Positions 52,057 through 60,480 are shown, counted from the first letter of the stretch. The stretch is DNA of 63,506 nucleotides from Desulfovibrionales bacterium (GCA_030156255.1 JASGMV010000015.1:1-63506), one strand, 5' to 3'. The notes: generated from the letters alone by a model not told the origin. Numbers and translations are program-made.

Positions 52057-53064
52057 CTAGAGAGGGACGCCCAGACGTTTCGCGCTTTCCTCCACCCGGG
52101 ACAACGAGTCGGCGCTTGCGTTGATGAGGTCCGTAGCGCTCCCCAGCATCACAAGCTGCGCATACCCGTCGTGAATTTCACGGATGCTTTCGGCGGATAC
52201 GCCCCGAGCCTCCTGCGTCATCAACAGGAGATAAAAATTTGCCAGATCCTCTCCCATGTCGCGGCCGGGACGTTCCTCCGCCTCGGCCTGTTGATTCCAC
52301 TTCTCGTAAAGTTCGGGAGTCAACTCGGCGAGACTCGCAGGCGGCAGCAGCGTTTTCAACCGCTTGGCGGCTTGCTTATGCTTGCCGGCGAAAATCAGGC
52401 GCTTGACTTCGGCGTCGCCGCCGGACGGAATGATCACGCCGATTTTCCGCTGTTCACGGGCCAGCAAGTTGCGAATGTTGGCCACGATCTGGGACATCAA
52501 CTTCTGGCGCGCGCCTTTGGGATCGCACGGCGCCTTGGGAGCCTTGGTCCCGTGCCGCCTGGCCCATTGCGTGTCCACGGCGGCGACGTTGAAGTAAACC
52601 AACGGCCGCATGTCGGCCACTTCGTAGATCGACACCGTCCCGGTCAACGCACAGGTAAAGGAGGCCGCCGACTCCTTGTCCACGAACTCGTAACCGCTCC
52701 CGTTGTCGTGGATCACGGACTTTTTGACGTACTTCAAATTGTACGAAGATTGCCTGGAGTCGTCGCACCGGGACGCCCAATAGGTATTGACGGCCATGAC
52801 GTATTGGGGATTCGGAGCGTGGTCGACCTTGAAGTATCCGGCCTCGTTCAACTGGTCCGCCAACTCCTTGCTGAACCCCGGCGTTTGGCGATTGGAGTCC
52901 TTGGACGCCAGCAAACGGACGTCCGCCCCTTTTTTGATGATGGAAAGTTTGGATGGAACGTCGAAGCGCACTTCCGCATTCGGCTGGGGCCGCTTCAGGG
53001 CGCATCCGAACATCAGCAGGCAGACGAAAAGCGCCAGCCCGATTCGATACGGTGATTGTTTCAT
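52057..53064 (-). CDS. Lipoprotein of unknown family
   Basis: A 335-residue protein with signal peptide MKQSPYRIGLALFVCLLMFG and lipobox LMFGC. The mature part includes GFSKELADQLNEAGYFKVDH and NPQYVMAVNTYWASRC, a pattern similar to outer-membrane lipoproteins with an LptE/LpoB-like sandwich, but I cannot place it. The second half is helical. It is preceded by copy B of the palindromic repeat, which separates it from the FlgT-like gene. Confidence 0.72.
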   Translation of the reverse strand: MKQSPYRIGLALFVCLLMFGCALKRPQPNAEVRFDVPSKLSIIKKGADVRLLASKDSNRQTPGFSKELADQLNEAGYFKVDHAPNPQYVMAVNTYWASRCDDSRQSSYNLKYVKKSVIHDNGSGYEFVDKESAASFTCALTGTVSIYEVADMRPLVYFNVAAVDTQWARRHGTKAPKAPCDPKGARQKLMSQIVANIRNLLAREQRKIGVIIPSGGDAEVKRLIFAGKHKQAAKRLKTLLPPASLAELTPELYEKWNQQAEAEERPGRDMGEDLANFYLLLMTQEARGVSAESIREIHDGYAQLVMLGSATDLINASADSLSRVEESAKRLGVPL

Positions 53065-53103
53065 CTACGTCTCCCGGGACACTTCCGCTCGGTGCGGTCA
53101 ACA

Positions 53104-53251
53104 AGCCGTTGAAAAACGGCCTCCGCTTCGCCAACGAAAAAATCCAGGTCGCTCATGTATACGCCATACACTGCGTCCTGGATTTTCTCACTTTCTCGCA
53201 TCTCAGCATTTTTGAACGGTCGCGGTCGATTGAGTTTTCAACGGTCGGTTA
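53104..53251. repeat. Palindromic interspersed repeat, copy B
   Basis: The 128 bp at 53124-53251 match the block at 24841-24970 over nearly their whole length, with scattered substitutions. Both have the inverted core GAAAAAATCCAG/CTGGATTTT, then TCGCATCTC and ATTTTTGAACGG. Outer arms CCGTTGAAAA (53105-53114) and TTTTCAACGG (53236-53245) make copy B a nested palindrome. Its right end reaches the stop codon of the FlgT-like gene exactly. Confidence 0.75.
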
Positions 53252-54388
53252 GAACCCGTCCGGGTGCTCCCATTTGTACTTTAAAACCCGCCCATCCTGC
53301 TTGTGCTGGTACTGGTATTGCCTCTTCTGCAGGAATCCTTCGATTTCGCGGTCCAGTTCATCGGACCTCATATTCGACCAGTAAGAGATCGCCAGATTGC
53401 GTTTGTCCATCTTGTCCACCTGATGGCGAACGTAACCGTGCAGTCCGGCAAGCTCCTGAAGAATGGCCTCCTGGTCCGGGAAATCATAAAATCCCAAAGT
53501 GTACCGGAACCCGTTGCCGGCCTCGACCTCGGACTGGATGTCCTCGACCATGGCCTTGGCCAAATCGACGGCGGCGGGAAAAACCGACTCCATCGCCTTG
53601 TCCACGGCCATGGCGTTCAGCTTTTTGGGTTTGGCCTTGCCGGGTTCGATGTTCCCGGCGGGACGCACGACCTTGCCCACCTGGTAGTTGTCCGAGGTGC
53701 GCACGCCCGTCAGCGTCAACGCCAGCTCCCGTTTCGGGGCTTCGCGCCCCAGGTCCAGGGACACCGTAACGTAGTAGTCCGCCTTGACCAGCGAATTGTT
53801 TTTCGCCACGGCCTCGCGGGTCGGCACCCCCGGCAAACCGGACCGCTTGGCCGCGACCGTTCGCCAATCCACCACCTCGAAACGGAACTGATCCCGAAAA
53901 ACGTCCGTCACGGCCTTGAGCAAAGGAGCGAACTGCTCCGTCGCCACCGGCGCGGAATTCAGGTCTTCGTCGACCCCGAAGATGAGAACCCGAGGATGCC
54001 CGGCCATTTTCATCAGGATGTCGAGAACCTGCGCGTGATCCTTGATAAGCCCCGCGTCAACCTCGGCGTCGATGGTCACGACGACCCCGCCGGAGGCGTC
54101 CTTTTGCGAGGAGATAATTTTGTAGGATGTGACGTACCCCTGAGCGTGGGAGACGATTTCATCTTTGATGACTTCGAAGTTTTCAACCAGCGTACGGGAG
54201 TTGACGCTGACGCCGACCCCCGCCTCCACCGCAGCGCGCAAAGCCGAAGCCACGGCCTGATCCTGGTCGACGCCATAGCCGGTGGTCTGGACGTTGGCGG
54301 CCATGGCCCACGGGGATATCCCGAGCAGCAAGGCCAGGACAGCCGCGATCAGACTCCAATGTTTCGGCGCGCCGGTCATGGCTACCAT
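53249..54388 (-). CDS. Exported FlgT-like protein
   Basis: A 379-residue protein with a signal peptide (HWSLIAAVLALLLGISPWAMA). The N-terminal mature domain is close in pattern to the FlgT N-terminal domain: TTGYGVDQDQAVASALRAAV, then VNSRTLVENFEVIKDEIVSH and AQGYVTSYKIISS. FlgT belongs to flagellar outer rings in Vibrio, but no flagellar gene is nearby, so this is more likely a related envelope protein. The start overlaps the upstream gene by 7 nt. Confidence 0.75.
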   Translation of the reverse strand: MVAMTGAPKHWSLIAAVLALLLGISPWAMAANVQTTGYGVDQDQAVASALRAAVEAGVGVSVNSRTLVENFEVIKDEIVSHAQGYVTSYKIISSQKDASGGVVVTIDAEVDAGLIKDHAQVLDILMKMAGHPRVLIFGVDEDLNSAPVATEQFAPLLKAVTDVFRDQFRFEVVDWRTVAAKRSGLPGVPTREAVAKNNSLVKADYYVTVSLDLGREAPKRELALTLTGVRTSDNYQVGKVVRPAGNIEPGKAKPKKLNAMAVDKAMESVFPAAVDLAKAMVEDIQSEVEAGNGFRYTLGFYDFPDQEAILQELAGLHGYVRHQVDKMDKRNLAISYWSNMRSDELDREIEGFLQKRQYQYQHKQDGRVLKYKWEHPDGF

Positions 54389-55260
54389 TCGCTTTGCTTT
54401 TGCACCCGACGCTGCCGGACGCCGTTCTGCTGCACGACCTTGACCTCCAACCCGGAGATGTAGATTCTGCCTTTAATGTTCATCTTGTTCAGCATCTTGT
54501 TCAGATTACTCTGAAGCTTGGCGGAATCGATGGCGGACCGGTACAGGTACTCGTGGTGGGAGCTGGTGTTCAGGGCGTTGGGCTTGGGCCGGTGAGAGTC
54601 GTAGCCGGAGAAGATCACCAGATAGTCCTCCACGGCGGCCATCTCGTCGGCCGAGAACCCGTCGAAGATCAGGGTCCACTCCTGCAGCCGTCCGCCTTCC
54701 TGGTCCACGTAATTGCTCAAACGCTGCGCCAGCACCTGCCCCACGTCCTGGCCGAGAATTTTGGACATGCGGCCCACGGCCTCAAGGATATCGTTGCGGG
54801 CGTAGGGCTTGTCCACCGGCTGATAGGCCTGGGGTTCGGCTTCGAAGTTGCCCATCCGGGAGCCGTCGTAGACGGAAAGCAGCCGGCCTTCAACGCGGGC
54901 CGTCGCCCGAACGGAGTTTTGGTTCTTCTTCACGTTGGGGTAGATCGAAAAAATGACCAGCACATCGATGCCCAGGTCTTTGGCTATTTGAACCAGCTCG
55001 GCGTCGGTGCGCCGGGACCGGCCCTGGATGTGCGTCTCACTGGACAAGGCGGTTTCGTCCTTGACCTCGAACCCCTCGTTCAACAGTTCGTTGGATATGG
55101 CGTTCAGGACCCGGTCGAACACGCGCGAATTTCTGGGAATGGTGTCGTGGTCCGCGTCATCTCCCACGATCATGACCCGCGGCAGGTCGGTCGCCATGGC
55201 GGGAACGGCTGCGAGCGCCGAAAACATCAAGACCATCAGAACAGCTATCCATCGAGCCAC
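54382..55260 (-). CDS. Exported protein, first gene of the envelope cluster
   Basis: A 292-residue protein if started at the GTG at 55260, chosen because TTGGAGGATCCC precedes it perfectly and it yields a proper signal peptide (ARWIAVLMVLMFSALAAVPAMA); an upstream start at 55311 has none. Mature region: LPRVMIVGDDADHDTIPRNS, SNELLNEGFEVKDETAL and LGIDVLVIFSIYPNVK form an alternating strand/helix order like CsgG/LpoB-type domains. No named family. It heads a run of six exported proteins. Confidence 0.72.
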   Translation of the reverse strand: MARWIAVLMVLMFSALAAVPAMATDLPRVMIVGDDADHDTIPRNSRVFDRVLNAISNELLNEGFEVKDETALSSETHIQGRSRRTDAELVQIAKDLGIDVLVIFSIYPNVKKNQNSVRATARVEGRLLSVYDGSRMGNFEAEPQAYQPVDKPYARNDILEAVGRMSKILGQDVGQVLAQRLSNYVDQEGGRLQEWTLIFDGFSADEMAAVEDYLVIFSGYDSHRPKPNALNTSSHHEYLYRSAIDSAKLQSNLNKMLNKMNIKGRIYISGLEVKVVQQNGVRQRRVQKQSEW

Positions 55261-56010
55261 GGGATCCTCCAACGTGTTAAGTTGCCGAAAGATGGGATGG
55301 CGTCGCCTCAATGAACAAAGCCTAGCAAACGCCGAGCCGTCTTTTTTTCTGCAGTACCATCTTTATATATTGACACGAACGAGCCATCTCTCGCCAGCTC
55401 CTCTGGAGCCGGATACTGCACAATTCCTTGAGTCAATCTCTTGTTCGCCAAGGAAAAGGGGGAAGCGTCTCAGCGGAGTCAATCTGTTCCGTCCATTTGA
55501 TCGAACGTCAAGACTTCGCGGGGAAAGTTGCTCACCAATTCGAGGTTGTGTCAAGTATTTTCCCAAGGTTGCATCCACGCCGGCAGCCATTGTTGTACAA
55601 AACCAAACGCTCTAGCAGGACAGCGTAAAGAGGAGCCGCGGCGGCAGAGAAAGACTGCACGGCGCAATGCGTAACACCTGCGGAGAACTCGCAGCCGGAG
55701 CCGACAGCCTCAAGCGGCGCGCTTCGTCGCGGGCGACGATGTGGACATACGCACCCCGGCCGACATAGAATGTCCTCGTCCGCCAGCATGGACGCAAGAG
55801 CGGGGCCGCCTTTATCGAGCAGCTCGCCGGCGGCGGCGAACTCGATTCTTCCGGGCGGCGCATGCGGCGTGCCGCGGCGACGCCGCTTCGTTACGACAAG
55901 TGTGCGTATCAATTTGTCAAAAAAAGCTTGGAGATAGGCCGGATCATGAAAAAACAGTCGCTCCTCACGCGGCGGACCGCGGATGCATCCGGCGCCTCCG
56001 TGAGGGATGC
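55261..56010. other. 750-nt gene-free stretch between envelope cluster and ubiX
   Basis: An A+T-rich patch (TATATATTGACA near 55364-55374) probably contains the minus-strand promoter of the envelope cluster. I find no supported gene, RNA or hairpin in the remainder; short open frames lack ribosome sites. Confidence 0.45.
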
Positions 56011-56574
56011 ATGCGAATAATCGTCGGGATCACAGGCGCCAGCGGCGCCGTCTACGGTCTGCAATTACTGAAGGAGCTGACGGCCCTAGGGCACGAGGTC
56101 CACGCCACCGTCAGCGAGTACGGTTGGAAAGTGCTGGAGCTTGAGTGCGGGGCGGGCGAAAGCGATGTTCGCCCGCTGGCGCACGCCCTGTATCCTGTGG
56201 AGGACATCACGGCTCCCATCGCCAGCGGCTCTTTCCGGGCGGACGCCATGGCGATCGCTCCGTGCAGCATGCGCACCCTGGGGGCCATCGCCTCGGGCCT
56301 CGCGAACAACCTCCTTTGCCGCGCGGCGGACGTCATGCTGAAGGAGCGCAAGAATCTCGTCCTCGCCGTGCGCGAGACGCCGCTGAACGCCGTCCACCTG
56401 GAGAACATGCTGAAACTCGCCCGCCTCGGCGTGGGCATCGTTCCGGCCTGCCCCGGCTTCTACCACCGCCCCCAAACGATCGACGACTTGGTCTCCTTCA
56501 TGACGGGACGCATCATGGACAGCCTAGGCGTCGACAACAACCTCTTCACCCGCTGGAACGGCGCGCCGGAGTGA
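56011..56574 (+). CDS. ubiX: UbiX-family flavin prenyltransferase
   Basis: A 187-residue cytosolic dodecamer-forming enzyme. It attaches a dimethylallyl group to FMN to make prenylated FMN for UbiD-type decarboxylases. The family marks are all present: IVGITGASGAVYGLQLLKEL, SGSFRADAMAIAPCSMRTLG, NLLCRAADVMLKERKNLVLA, VRETPLNAVHLENML and PACPGFYHRPQTIDDLV. The start at the ATG at 56011 has GAGGG upstream. No ubiD partner lies in the window, so it may serve menaquinone or futalosine-pathway decarboxylation encoded elsewhere. Confidence 0.93.
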   Translation: MRIIVGITGASGAVYGLQLLKELTALGHEVHATVSEYGWKVLELECGAGESDVRPLAHALYPVEDITAPIASGSFRADAMAIAPCSMRTLGAIASGLANNLLCRAADVMLKERKNLVLAVRETPLNAVHLENMLKLARLGVGIVPACPGFYHRPQTIDDLVSFMTGRIMDSLGVDNNLFTRWNGAPE

Positions 56575-56750
56575 CGACGGTTGTTTGATAAGAGCTGGAG
56601 GAAGGGGAAAACCTCTTTTGCAAAAGTGGTTTTGTGCGACCGGCCCCCATCCCCTTTCCTCAAAACTTTTGTCAGGGGAGCCAGCCAGGAGAAACACCCA
56701 ACCTGCCCGGAAGGTTGTAACTACGGCTGAAAAAAACGTTGGAGCCCAAC

Positions 56751-56784
56751 AAAAAAGGGAGCCAGGTTCTTCACCCAACTCCCT
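56751..56784 (-). terminator. Terminator of the native tRNA-Arg locus
   Basis: On the minus strand AGGGAG pairs with CTCCCT and is followed by TTTTTTG, 11 nt beyond the tRNA-Arg 3' end at 56795. It shows that the left flank belongs to the original tRNA locus. Confidence 0.8.
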
Positions 56785-56794
56785 GTCATTCTTA

Positions 56795-56844
56795 TGGTGC
56801 GCCAGCCAGGATTCGAACCCGGGGCCGTCGGCTTAGAAGGCCGA
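56795..56844 (-). other. Attachment site: 3' half of tRNA-Arg(UCU)
   Basis: The minus strand reads the anticodon arm TCGGCCTTCTAAGCCGA (anticodon TCT), then the T-arm (CCGGGTTCGAATCCTGG) and an acceptor strand ending CTGGCGCACCA. The D-arm and 5' acceptor are absent and element sequence follows, so this is a displaced 3' half at an integration junction. Confidence 0.85.
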
Positions 56845-56858
56845 GAGGCTGCCTTTCT

Positions 56859-56960
56859 GTCAACTTCTGTCTTTTTCGGTTTTGTACTCATATCTCATTG
56901 AAACAAGGCTTTTTTTAAAAAGGTCGTTCCTGTTGACTTCTGTCTTGTTCGGCGTATTTT
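56859..56960 (+). promoter_or_regulatory. Direct repeats and promoter upstream of the integrase
   Basis: Two 21-nt direct repeats (56859-56879 and 56932-56952; 18 of 21 matching, core ACTTCTGTCTT) lie between attL and int, as expected for integrase arm-type sites. TTGACT at 56933-56938 and TATTTT at 56955-56960 with 16-nt spacing form a likely int promoter overlapping the second repeat, which would let integrase limit its own expression. Confidence 0.5.
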
Positions 56961-57026
56961 GGTCTCACCTGAGGGGATGGCTGAGGGGACGGCCCCCTAT
57001 CCCCTCACCCCGACAAGGAGGTCTCC

Positions 57027-58205
57027 ATGGCGAAGAGGAGCAAGACCAAATACGTCGGTGTGACGGAGCACCACGCGCAGAACCCCGCCACGGGGAAAGA
57101 GGACGTGGCCTACTACGTCCGGTATCGTCCTGCTCCTGGAGCGAGCCAGATTGAAGAACGGGTGGGATGGAAGTCTTCAGGCACGACCCCGGCCAGGGCC
57201 GCGAACGAGAGAGCCGCCAGAATCGAGGGAGCAAAGAAGTCCAACCAGCAGCGACGAGAGGAAGAAGCGGCGGAGCGAAACCGCATGACGATGGCCCGCC
57301 TTTGGGAGGCTTTCAAGGAAGCCAAGTCCTCCAACAAAAGCTTCAAGGACGATATTTGCCGCTGGGGCCGCTACCTGGAAAAACCATTCGCTGATAAGCT
57401 CCCCACAGAACTCGTAACCCTGGACGTAGACCGTCTCCGCCACCGCCTGACAAAGCAAGGGCTGGCCCCGGCCACGGTCAAGCATACCCTCGTCTTGCTT
57501 AAGCGGATCATACGCTTTGGAGTACGCACAGGGCTCTGCCCTGCCCCGGACCCGTCGCGGCTGTATTTCCAAATGCCAAAGGTGGACAATCTCAAGACGG
57601 AAGACTTGACGCCGGAAGAATTGACCCGCCTGCTCAAGGCCATGGACGACGATCCGAACCAGCAAGTAGCCGACCTCATGCGGATGGCCCTTTTCACGGG
57701 CATGAGGCGCGGCGAGTTGTTCCGGCTCCAATGGGATCACATCGACTTCGAGCGCGGCTTTATTCGCCTAGTGGAGCCCAAAGGCGGCCGTGAGCAGAGA
57801 ATCCCCCTGAACGACGCGGCCCGGGGCCTGCTCAAGCGCCACGAGCGCACGGACAGCCCCTATGTATTCCCCGGCCGCGGCGGCGGCCAGCGCGTGGACA
57901 TCCGAAAGGTGGTCAATCGCATCCGCGACCGGGCCTGCCTGCCCAAAGACTTCCGCCCTCTGCACGGCCTGCGCCACGTCTTCGCGTCCATGCTGGCCAG
58001 TTCGGGCCAAGTGGACATGTACACGCTTCAAAAGCTTTTGACGCACAAGAGCGCGGCCATGACGCAACGCTACGCCCACCTTCGGGACGACGCCTTGAGG
58101 CATGGGGCGGACGTGGCCGGGACCTTGTTTTCTGCCTTGGATCAAGGTCGGGAGCAAAGGACGAAGAAGGTAGTCAGCTGGAGCGGAGCAAAAGGCGAGG
58201 GTTGA
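57027..58205 (+). CDS. int: Tyrosine-type site-specific integrase
   Basis: A 392-residue integrase, intact. Residues 1-65 resemble an arm-binding domain (KYVGVTEHHAQNPATG; YYVRYRPAPGASQIEERVGW), 90-170 the core-binding domain, 190-370 the catalytic domain. It has the arginine in TGMRRGELFRLQW, the LHGLRHVFASML box, LLTHKSAAMTQRYAHL with the expected nucleophile tyrosine, and PYVFPGRGGGQR between them. AAGGAGG precedes the ATG. It is the same family as the broken integrase at 2505-3640, although their tRNA targets differ (Arg versus Thr). Confidence 0.93.
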   Translation: MAKRSKTKYVGVTEHHAQNPATGKEDVAYYVRYRPAPGASQIEERVGWKSSGTTPARAANERAARIEGAKKSNQQRREEEAAERNRMTMARLWEAFKEAKSSNKSFKDDICRWGRYLEKPFADKLPTELVTLDVDRLRHRLTKQGLAPATVKHTLVLLKRIIRFGVRTGLCPAPDPSRLYFQMPKVDNLKTEDLTPEELTRLLKAMDDDPNQQVADLMRMALFTGMRRGELFRLQWDHIDFERGFIRLVEPKGGREQRIPLNDAARGLLKRHERTDSPYVFPGRGGGQRVDIRKVVNRIRDRACLPKDFRPLHGLRHVFASMLASSGQVDMYTLQKLLTHKSAAMTQRYAHLRDDALRHGADVAGTLFSALDQGREQRTKKVVSWSGAKGEG

Positions 58206-58234
58206 CATGGTACCAAAAAAAGGGAACTCTTGAT

Positions 58235-58516
58235 ATGTGGATAGTGGAGTTCACGCCAAAAGCCAGGAGGCAGGCCCGGCGTCTTCCGCAGAAGATACAG
58301 GATGTTCTGGCGTTGCTCGTTACGGACTTGAGGATTGCCGGGGCCGTCTGTCCCCAATGGCCCCATTTCGGCAAACTGCGAGGGCGAAGCGGAGAATTCC
58401 ACTGCCACCTGAATAAAGGGAAGCCTCGATATGTGGCTGTGTGGGGCGAAGTCGAGGGCGAAATTCAACTGATTGAGGTGCGATATGTTGGAACACACGA
58501 AAAAGCCCCCTACTGA
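58235..58516 (+). CDS. RelE/HigB-type toxin
   Basis: A 93-residue protein from the ATG at 58235: MWIVEFTPKARRQARRLPQK, then FGKLRGRSGEFHCHLNKGKP and VEVRYVGTHEK-like C-terminus (LIEVRYVGTHEKAPY). This is the RelE/HigB fold of mRNA-cleaving ribosome-dependent toxins. The basic residues and C-terminal tyrosine/histidine could be catalytic. The gene overlaps the HTH antitoxin by 32 nt, toxin first as in higBA. A longer reading from 58202 is possible but overlaps int and has no ribosome site. Confidence 0.85.
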   Translation: MWIVEFTPKARRQARRLPQKIQDVLALLVTDLRIAGAVCPQWPHFGKLRGRSGEFHCHLNKGKPRYVAVWGEVEGEIQLIEVRYVGTHEKAPY

Positions 58517-58847
58517 CGGCATGAGGAGCATTTGCATTCGTGTGCCCGAGGGGGAGGCCGAAGCCACGATGTCTTTTCTGAGGTCTCAAGGATACACGAT
58601 TGCCGATGACGACAGGGAGAGGAACGCCACCCCTGAAGAGGTTCTGGGGGAAATCACACCGGGAAGGCTGCTGCGCGGCGCACGGCACAGGGAGGGGATG
58701 ACCCAGCAAGCTCTTGCCGACGCCGTGGATTGCAAGAAACATCATATCTCCGAGATGGAGAACGGCAAGCGGCCCATCGGCAAACAGAACGCCCGGAAAC
58801 TGGGGAAGGCGTTGAATGTGGACCCCAGGCGATTCTTGTCGGTGTGA
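58485..58847 (+). CDS. HTH antitoxin with N-terminal extension
   Basis: A 120-residue protein from the ATG at 58485 (GAGGTG upstream, inside the toxin gene). The C-terminal half is an XRE-type helix-turn-helix (GMTQQALADAVDCKKHHISE, then MENGKRPIGKQNARKLGKAL). The N-terminal half (RSICIRVPEGEAEATMSFLR) is probably the toxin-binding part. Antitoxins of this type repress their own operon. Partner is the overlapping RelE-like toxin. Confidence 0.85.
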   Translation: MLEHTKKPPTDGMRSICIRVPEGEAEATMSFLRSQGYTIADDDRERNATPEEVLGEITPGRLLRGARHREGMTQQALADAVDCKKHHISEMENGKRPIGKQNARKLGKALNVDPRRFLSV

Positions 58848-58918
58848 ACGACACGAGAAGGTGTGGGAAGCAATAATGTCGTACAAGGTGTTTCTGTAAT
58901 TCGAAGAAGGAGGCTGTC

Positions 58919-59143
58919 ATGCCCGTGCAATACATCGTCAATGAAGAGGGCGAACCCGTTTCCGTGGTTGTCCCGGTAAACGAATGGAAGTCCATGGTGG
59001 AGCGATGCCGGGCTCTGGAGCCGGAACGTGGTGATACGGAGTATCTCTTGGGCAGCCCGGTTATGCGGGAGCGGTTGAAGAGCAGCTTGGGCGAACAGAA
59101 GCGCATGAGTTGGGAGGAAGTCCAAGATGCGCTTGACCTTTGA
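58919..59143 (+). CDS. Phd/YefM-like antitoxin
   Basis: A 74-residue protein with GAAGGAGGCTGTC before the ATG. MPVQYIVNEEGEPVSVVVPV followed by NEWKSMVERCRALE is the Phd/YefM-like DNA-binding part, shortened relative to classic YefM; the acidic C-terminus would wrap the toxin. It overlaps the yoeB-like toxin by 17 nt, antitoxin first. Confidence 0.8.
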   Translation: MPVQYIVNEEGEPVSVVVPVNEWKSMVERCRALEPERGDTEYLLGSPVMRERLKSSLGEQKRMSWEEVQDALDL

Positions 59144-59387
59144 CCGCCACGCCTTTGAAGACTTGGCTTGGTGGATGAAGACGGACGCCAGGAAAGCCAG
59201 ACGCATCGTCGAGCTGATTCAGGAGACCGCCAAGACGCCTTTCGAGGGGCGGGGCAAGCCGGAGCCCTTGAAACACGAACTGGCCGGCTGTTGGTCCCGG
59301 CGGATCGATGACGAACACCGACTCGTCTACAAGGTCGAGGACAGTCAGGTGGTCATCTTGGCTTGCCGGTATCATTACGGCAAGTAG
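59127..59387 (+). CDS. yoeB: YoeB/Txe-family toxin
   Basis: An 86-residue ribosome-dependent endoribonuclease toxin. MRLTFDRHAFEDLAWWMKTD, GKPEPLKHELAGCWSRRIDD, EHRLVYKV and CRYHYGK are the YoeB/Txe signature, with the catalytic E/R/H/Y set and the C-terminal HY present. GGAGG lies in the antitoxin gene just upstream. This is the second toxin-antitoxin module within 1.2 kb, probably stabilising the element. Confidence 0.92.
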   Translation: MRLTFDRHAFEDLAWWMKTDARKARRIVELIQETAKTPFEGRGKPEPLKHELAGCWSRRIDDEHRLVYKVEDSQVVILACRYHYGK

Positions 59388-59499
59388 CGACGAGAGGAGA
59401 GCAACCCGCCCGACGTGGGCGGACGCATAGAAGCGGCCCGGAGAGGTGTTCCCGCACCAGCCCCGGGCCTAACCAGAACAACCTACACTGGAGGTTGAA

Positions 59500-59805
59500 A
59501 TGGCTCAGGCACCATTACGAAATTGTTGTGAAAGCGGCAAGCGGCCGGACCGACCAAGACCGGACATCGAGAAACATCTTTCCAACGCAATTGGCAAGGT
59601 GGCCGTGGTTGCGGATTTCCTTGAGATGCTCGACATCTCCGGCAGGCAGGGTTTCTCCCCCATGGACGAATCAACCCTTGAACTGTCCAACTTGGCGATC
59701 AAGGCGCTTCAAGACTTGCGCCGCCTCTGGAACGTCCATTTCCCCGACGAGCCCGTGGACATCATCAGCGGTTGCAAAACCCGTCTGGAGGTGTCCCATG
59801 CGTGA
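59500..59805 (+). CDS. Small protein, first of an overlapping five-gene chain
   Basis: A 101-residue protein with CTGGAGGTTGAA before the ATG. No family recognised. The N-terminus is basic and the rest helical (IGKVAVVADFLEMLDISG; LSNLAIKALQDLRRLWNVHF). It ends EVSHA; the codons for this end also provide the ribosome site (GGAGGTGTCC) and the start (ATGCGTGA) of the next gene. Cytosolic. Function unknown. Confidence 0.65.
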   Translation: MAQAPLRNCCESGKRPDRPRPDIEKHLSNAIGKVAVVADFLEMLDISGRQGFSPMDESTLELSNLAIKALQDLRRLWNVHFPDEPVDIISGCKTRLEVSHA

Positions 59806-60010
59806 GCAAGACACCCCCAACCCCAGGCTTTCCTATTACAACGCGGCGATGAAGCTGCAGTTCGTGACCCGGGTGGACCTCGATATGCTGTCGGGCGACG
59901 CCGATGCTCTTCATGGCGCGGACCTTCTTTTGAAATCCATTGCGAGTGAAGCGATGGATGCGGCCAAACAATTATTGGGCGTCGCGACAGAAGGAGGCCG
60001 TCATGTCTGA
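59798..60010 (+). CDS. Small helical protein, second of the overlapping chain
   Basis: A 70-residue protein beginning MREQDTPNPRLSYYNAAMKL and ending TEGGRHV. It shares a loose pattern with its two downstream neighbours: a helix, then 'VTxxDLxxLxxDxxxLxGxxxLLKxIAxxA'. It overlaps both neighbours by 8 nt. No known family. Confidence 0.65.
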   Translation: MREQDTPNPRLSYYNAAMKLQFVTRVDLDMLSGDADALHGADLLLKSIASEAMDAAKQLLGVATEGGRHV

Positions 60011-60281
60011 GCAAACCTCCCCCAAAAGCAAGTCCGAACTGGCGCGGGACGCCATGTTCGAGCATCTCAAAGAACTCTACAGACTCGCCGGTCTCTTAAA
60101 TGTCTTGGAATCGTTTTCGACTTTTGATCTCAGGAATGACAAAAAGTTGGCGGAGGGCGTAGACGATCTCCTCGAACTGCTCTCGGAAAAAGCCCAAGCG
60201 ATAGCCGAGGAATTCGACGGCGAAGTCTCTCACGCGGTTATGGCGGCGTTGCCCCTGGAAAGGGAGGCGTCCCATGTCTGA
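60003..60281 (+). CDS. Small helical protein, third of the overlapping chain
   Basis: A 92-residue protein beginning MSEQTSPKSKSELARDAMFE, then KELYRLAGLLNVLESFSTFD and VDDLLELLSEKAQAIAEEFD, ending REASHV. AAGGAGGCCGTC precedes the ATG. Resembles neighbours at 59798 and 60274 in length, N-terminal MSE/MRE and the helix pattern. Overlaps of 8 nt on each side (ATGTCTGA). Confidence 0.65.
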   Translation: MSEQTSPKSKSELARDAMFEHLKELYRLAGLLNVLESFSTFDLRNDKKLAEGVDDLLELLSEKAQAIAEEFDGEVSHAVMAALPLEREASHV

Positions 60282-60480
60282 ACCCAAACGCATCAACATC
60301 GCCGACGAAAGTTTACAATTGTGTGCGATGCTGGACCTCGTTACCTATATCGATTTGTATGAACTCCGCGACGAACACGAATCTCTTTATGGTATGGAGA
60401 TTTTTTTAAAATTTGTCGCTGAGAAGGCAAGGGTTCTTCGTACCGCTATTGAGACGCAAGGAGGTGGGCAATATGCGTAA
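60274..60480 (+). CDS. Small helical protein, fourth of the overlapping chain
   Basis: A 68-residue protein: MSEPKRINIADESLQLCAML, DLVTYIDLYELRDEHESLYG, then MEIFLKFVAEKARVLRTAIE. It is paralogous in pattern to the two preceding genes (D-L-x-T-x-x-D-L, then L-x-G-x-x-x-x-L-K-x-x-A). GGGAGGCGTCCC precedes the ATG. Its last codons overlap the next start (ATGCGTAA). Function unknown. Confidence 0.65.
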   Translation: MSEPKRINIADESLQLCAMLDLVTYIDLYELRDEHESLYGMEIFLKFVAEKARVLRTAIETQGGGQYA

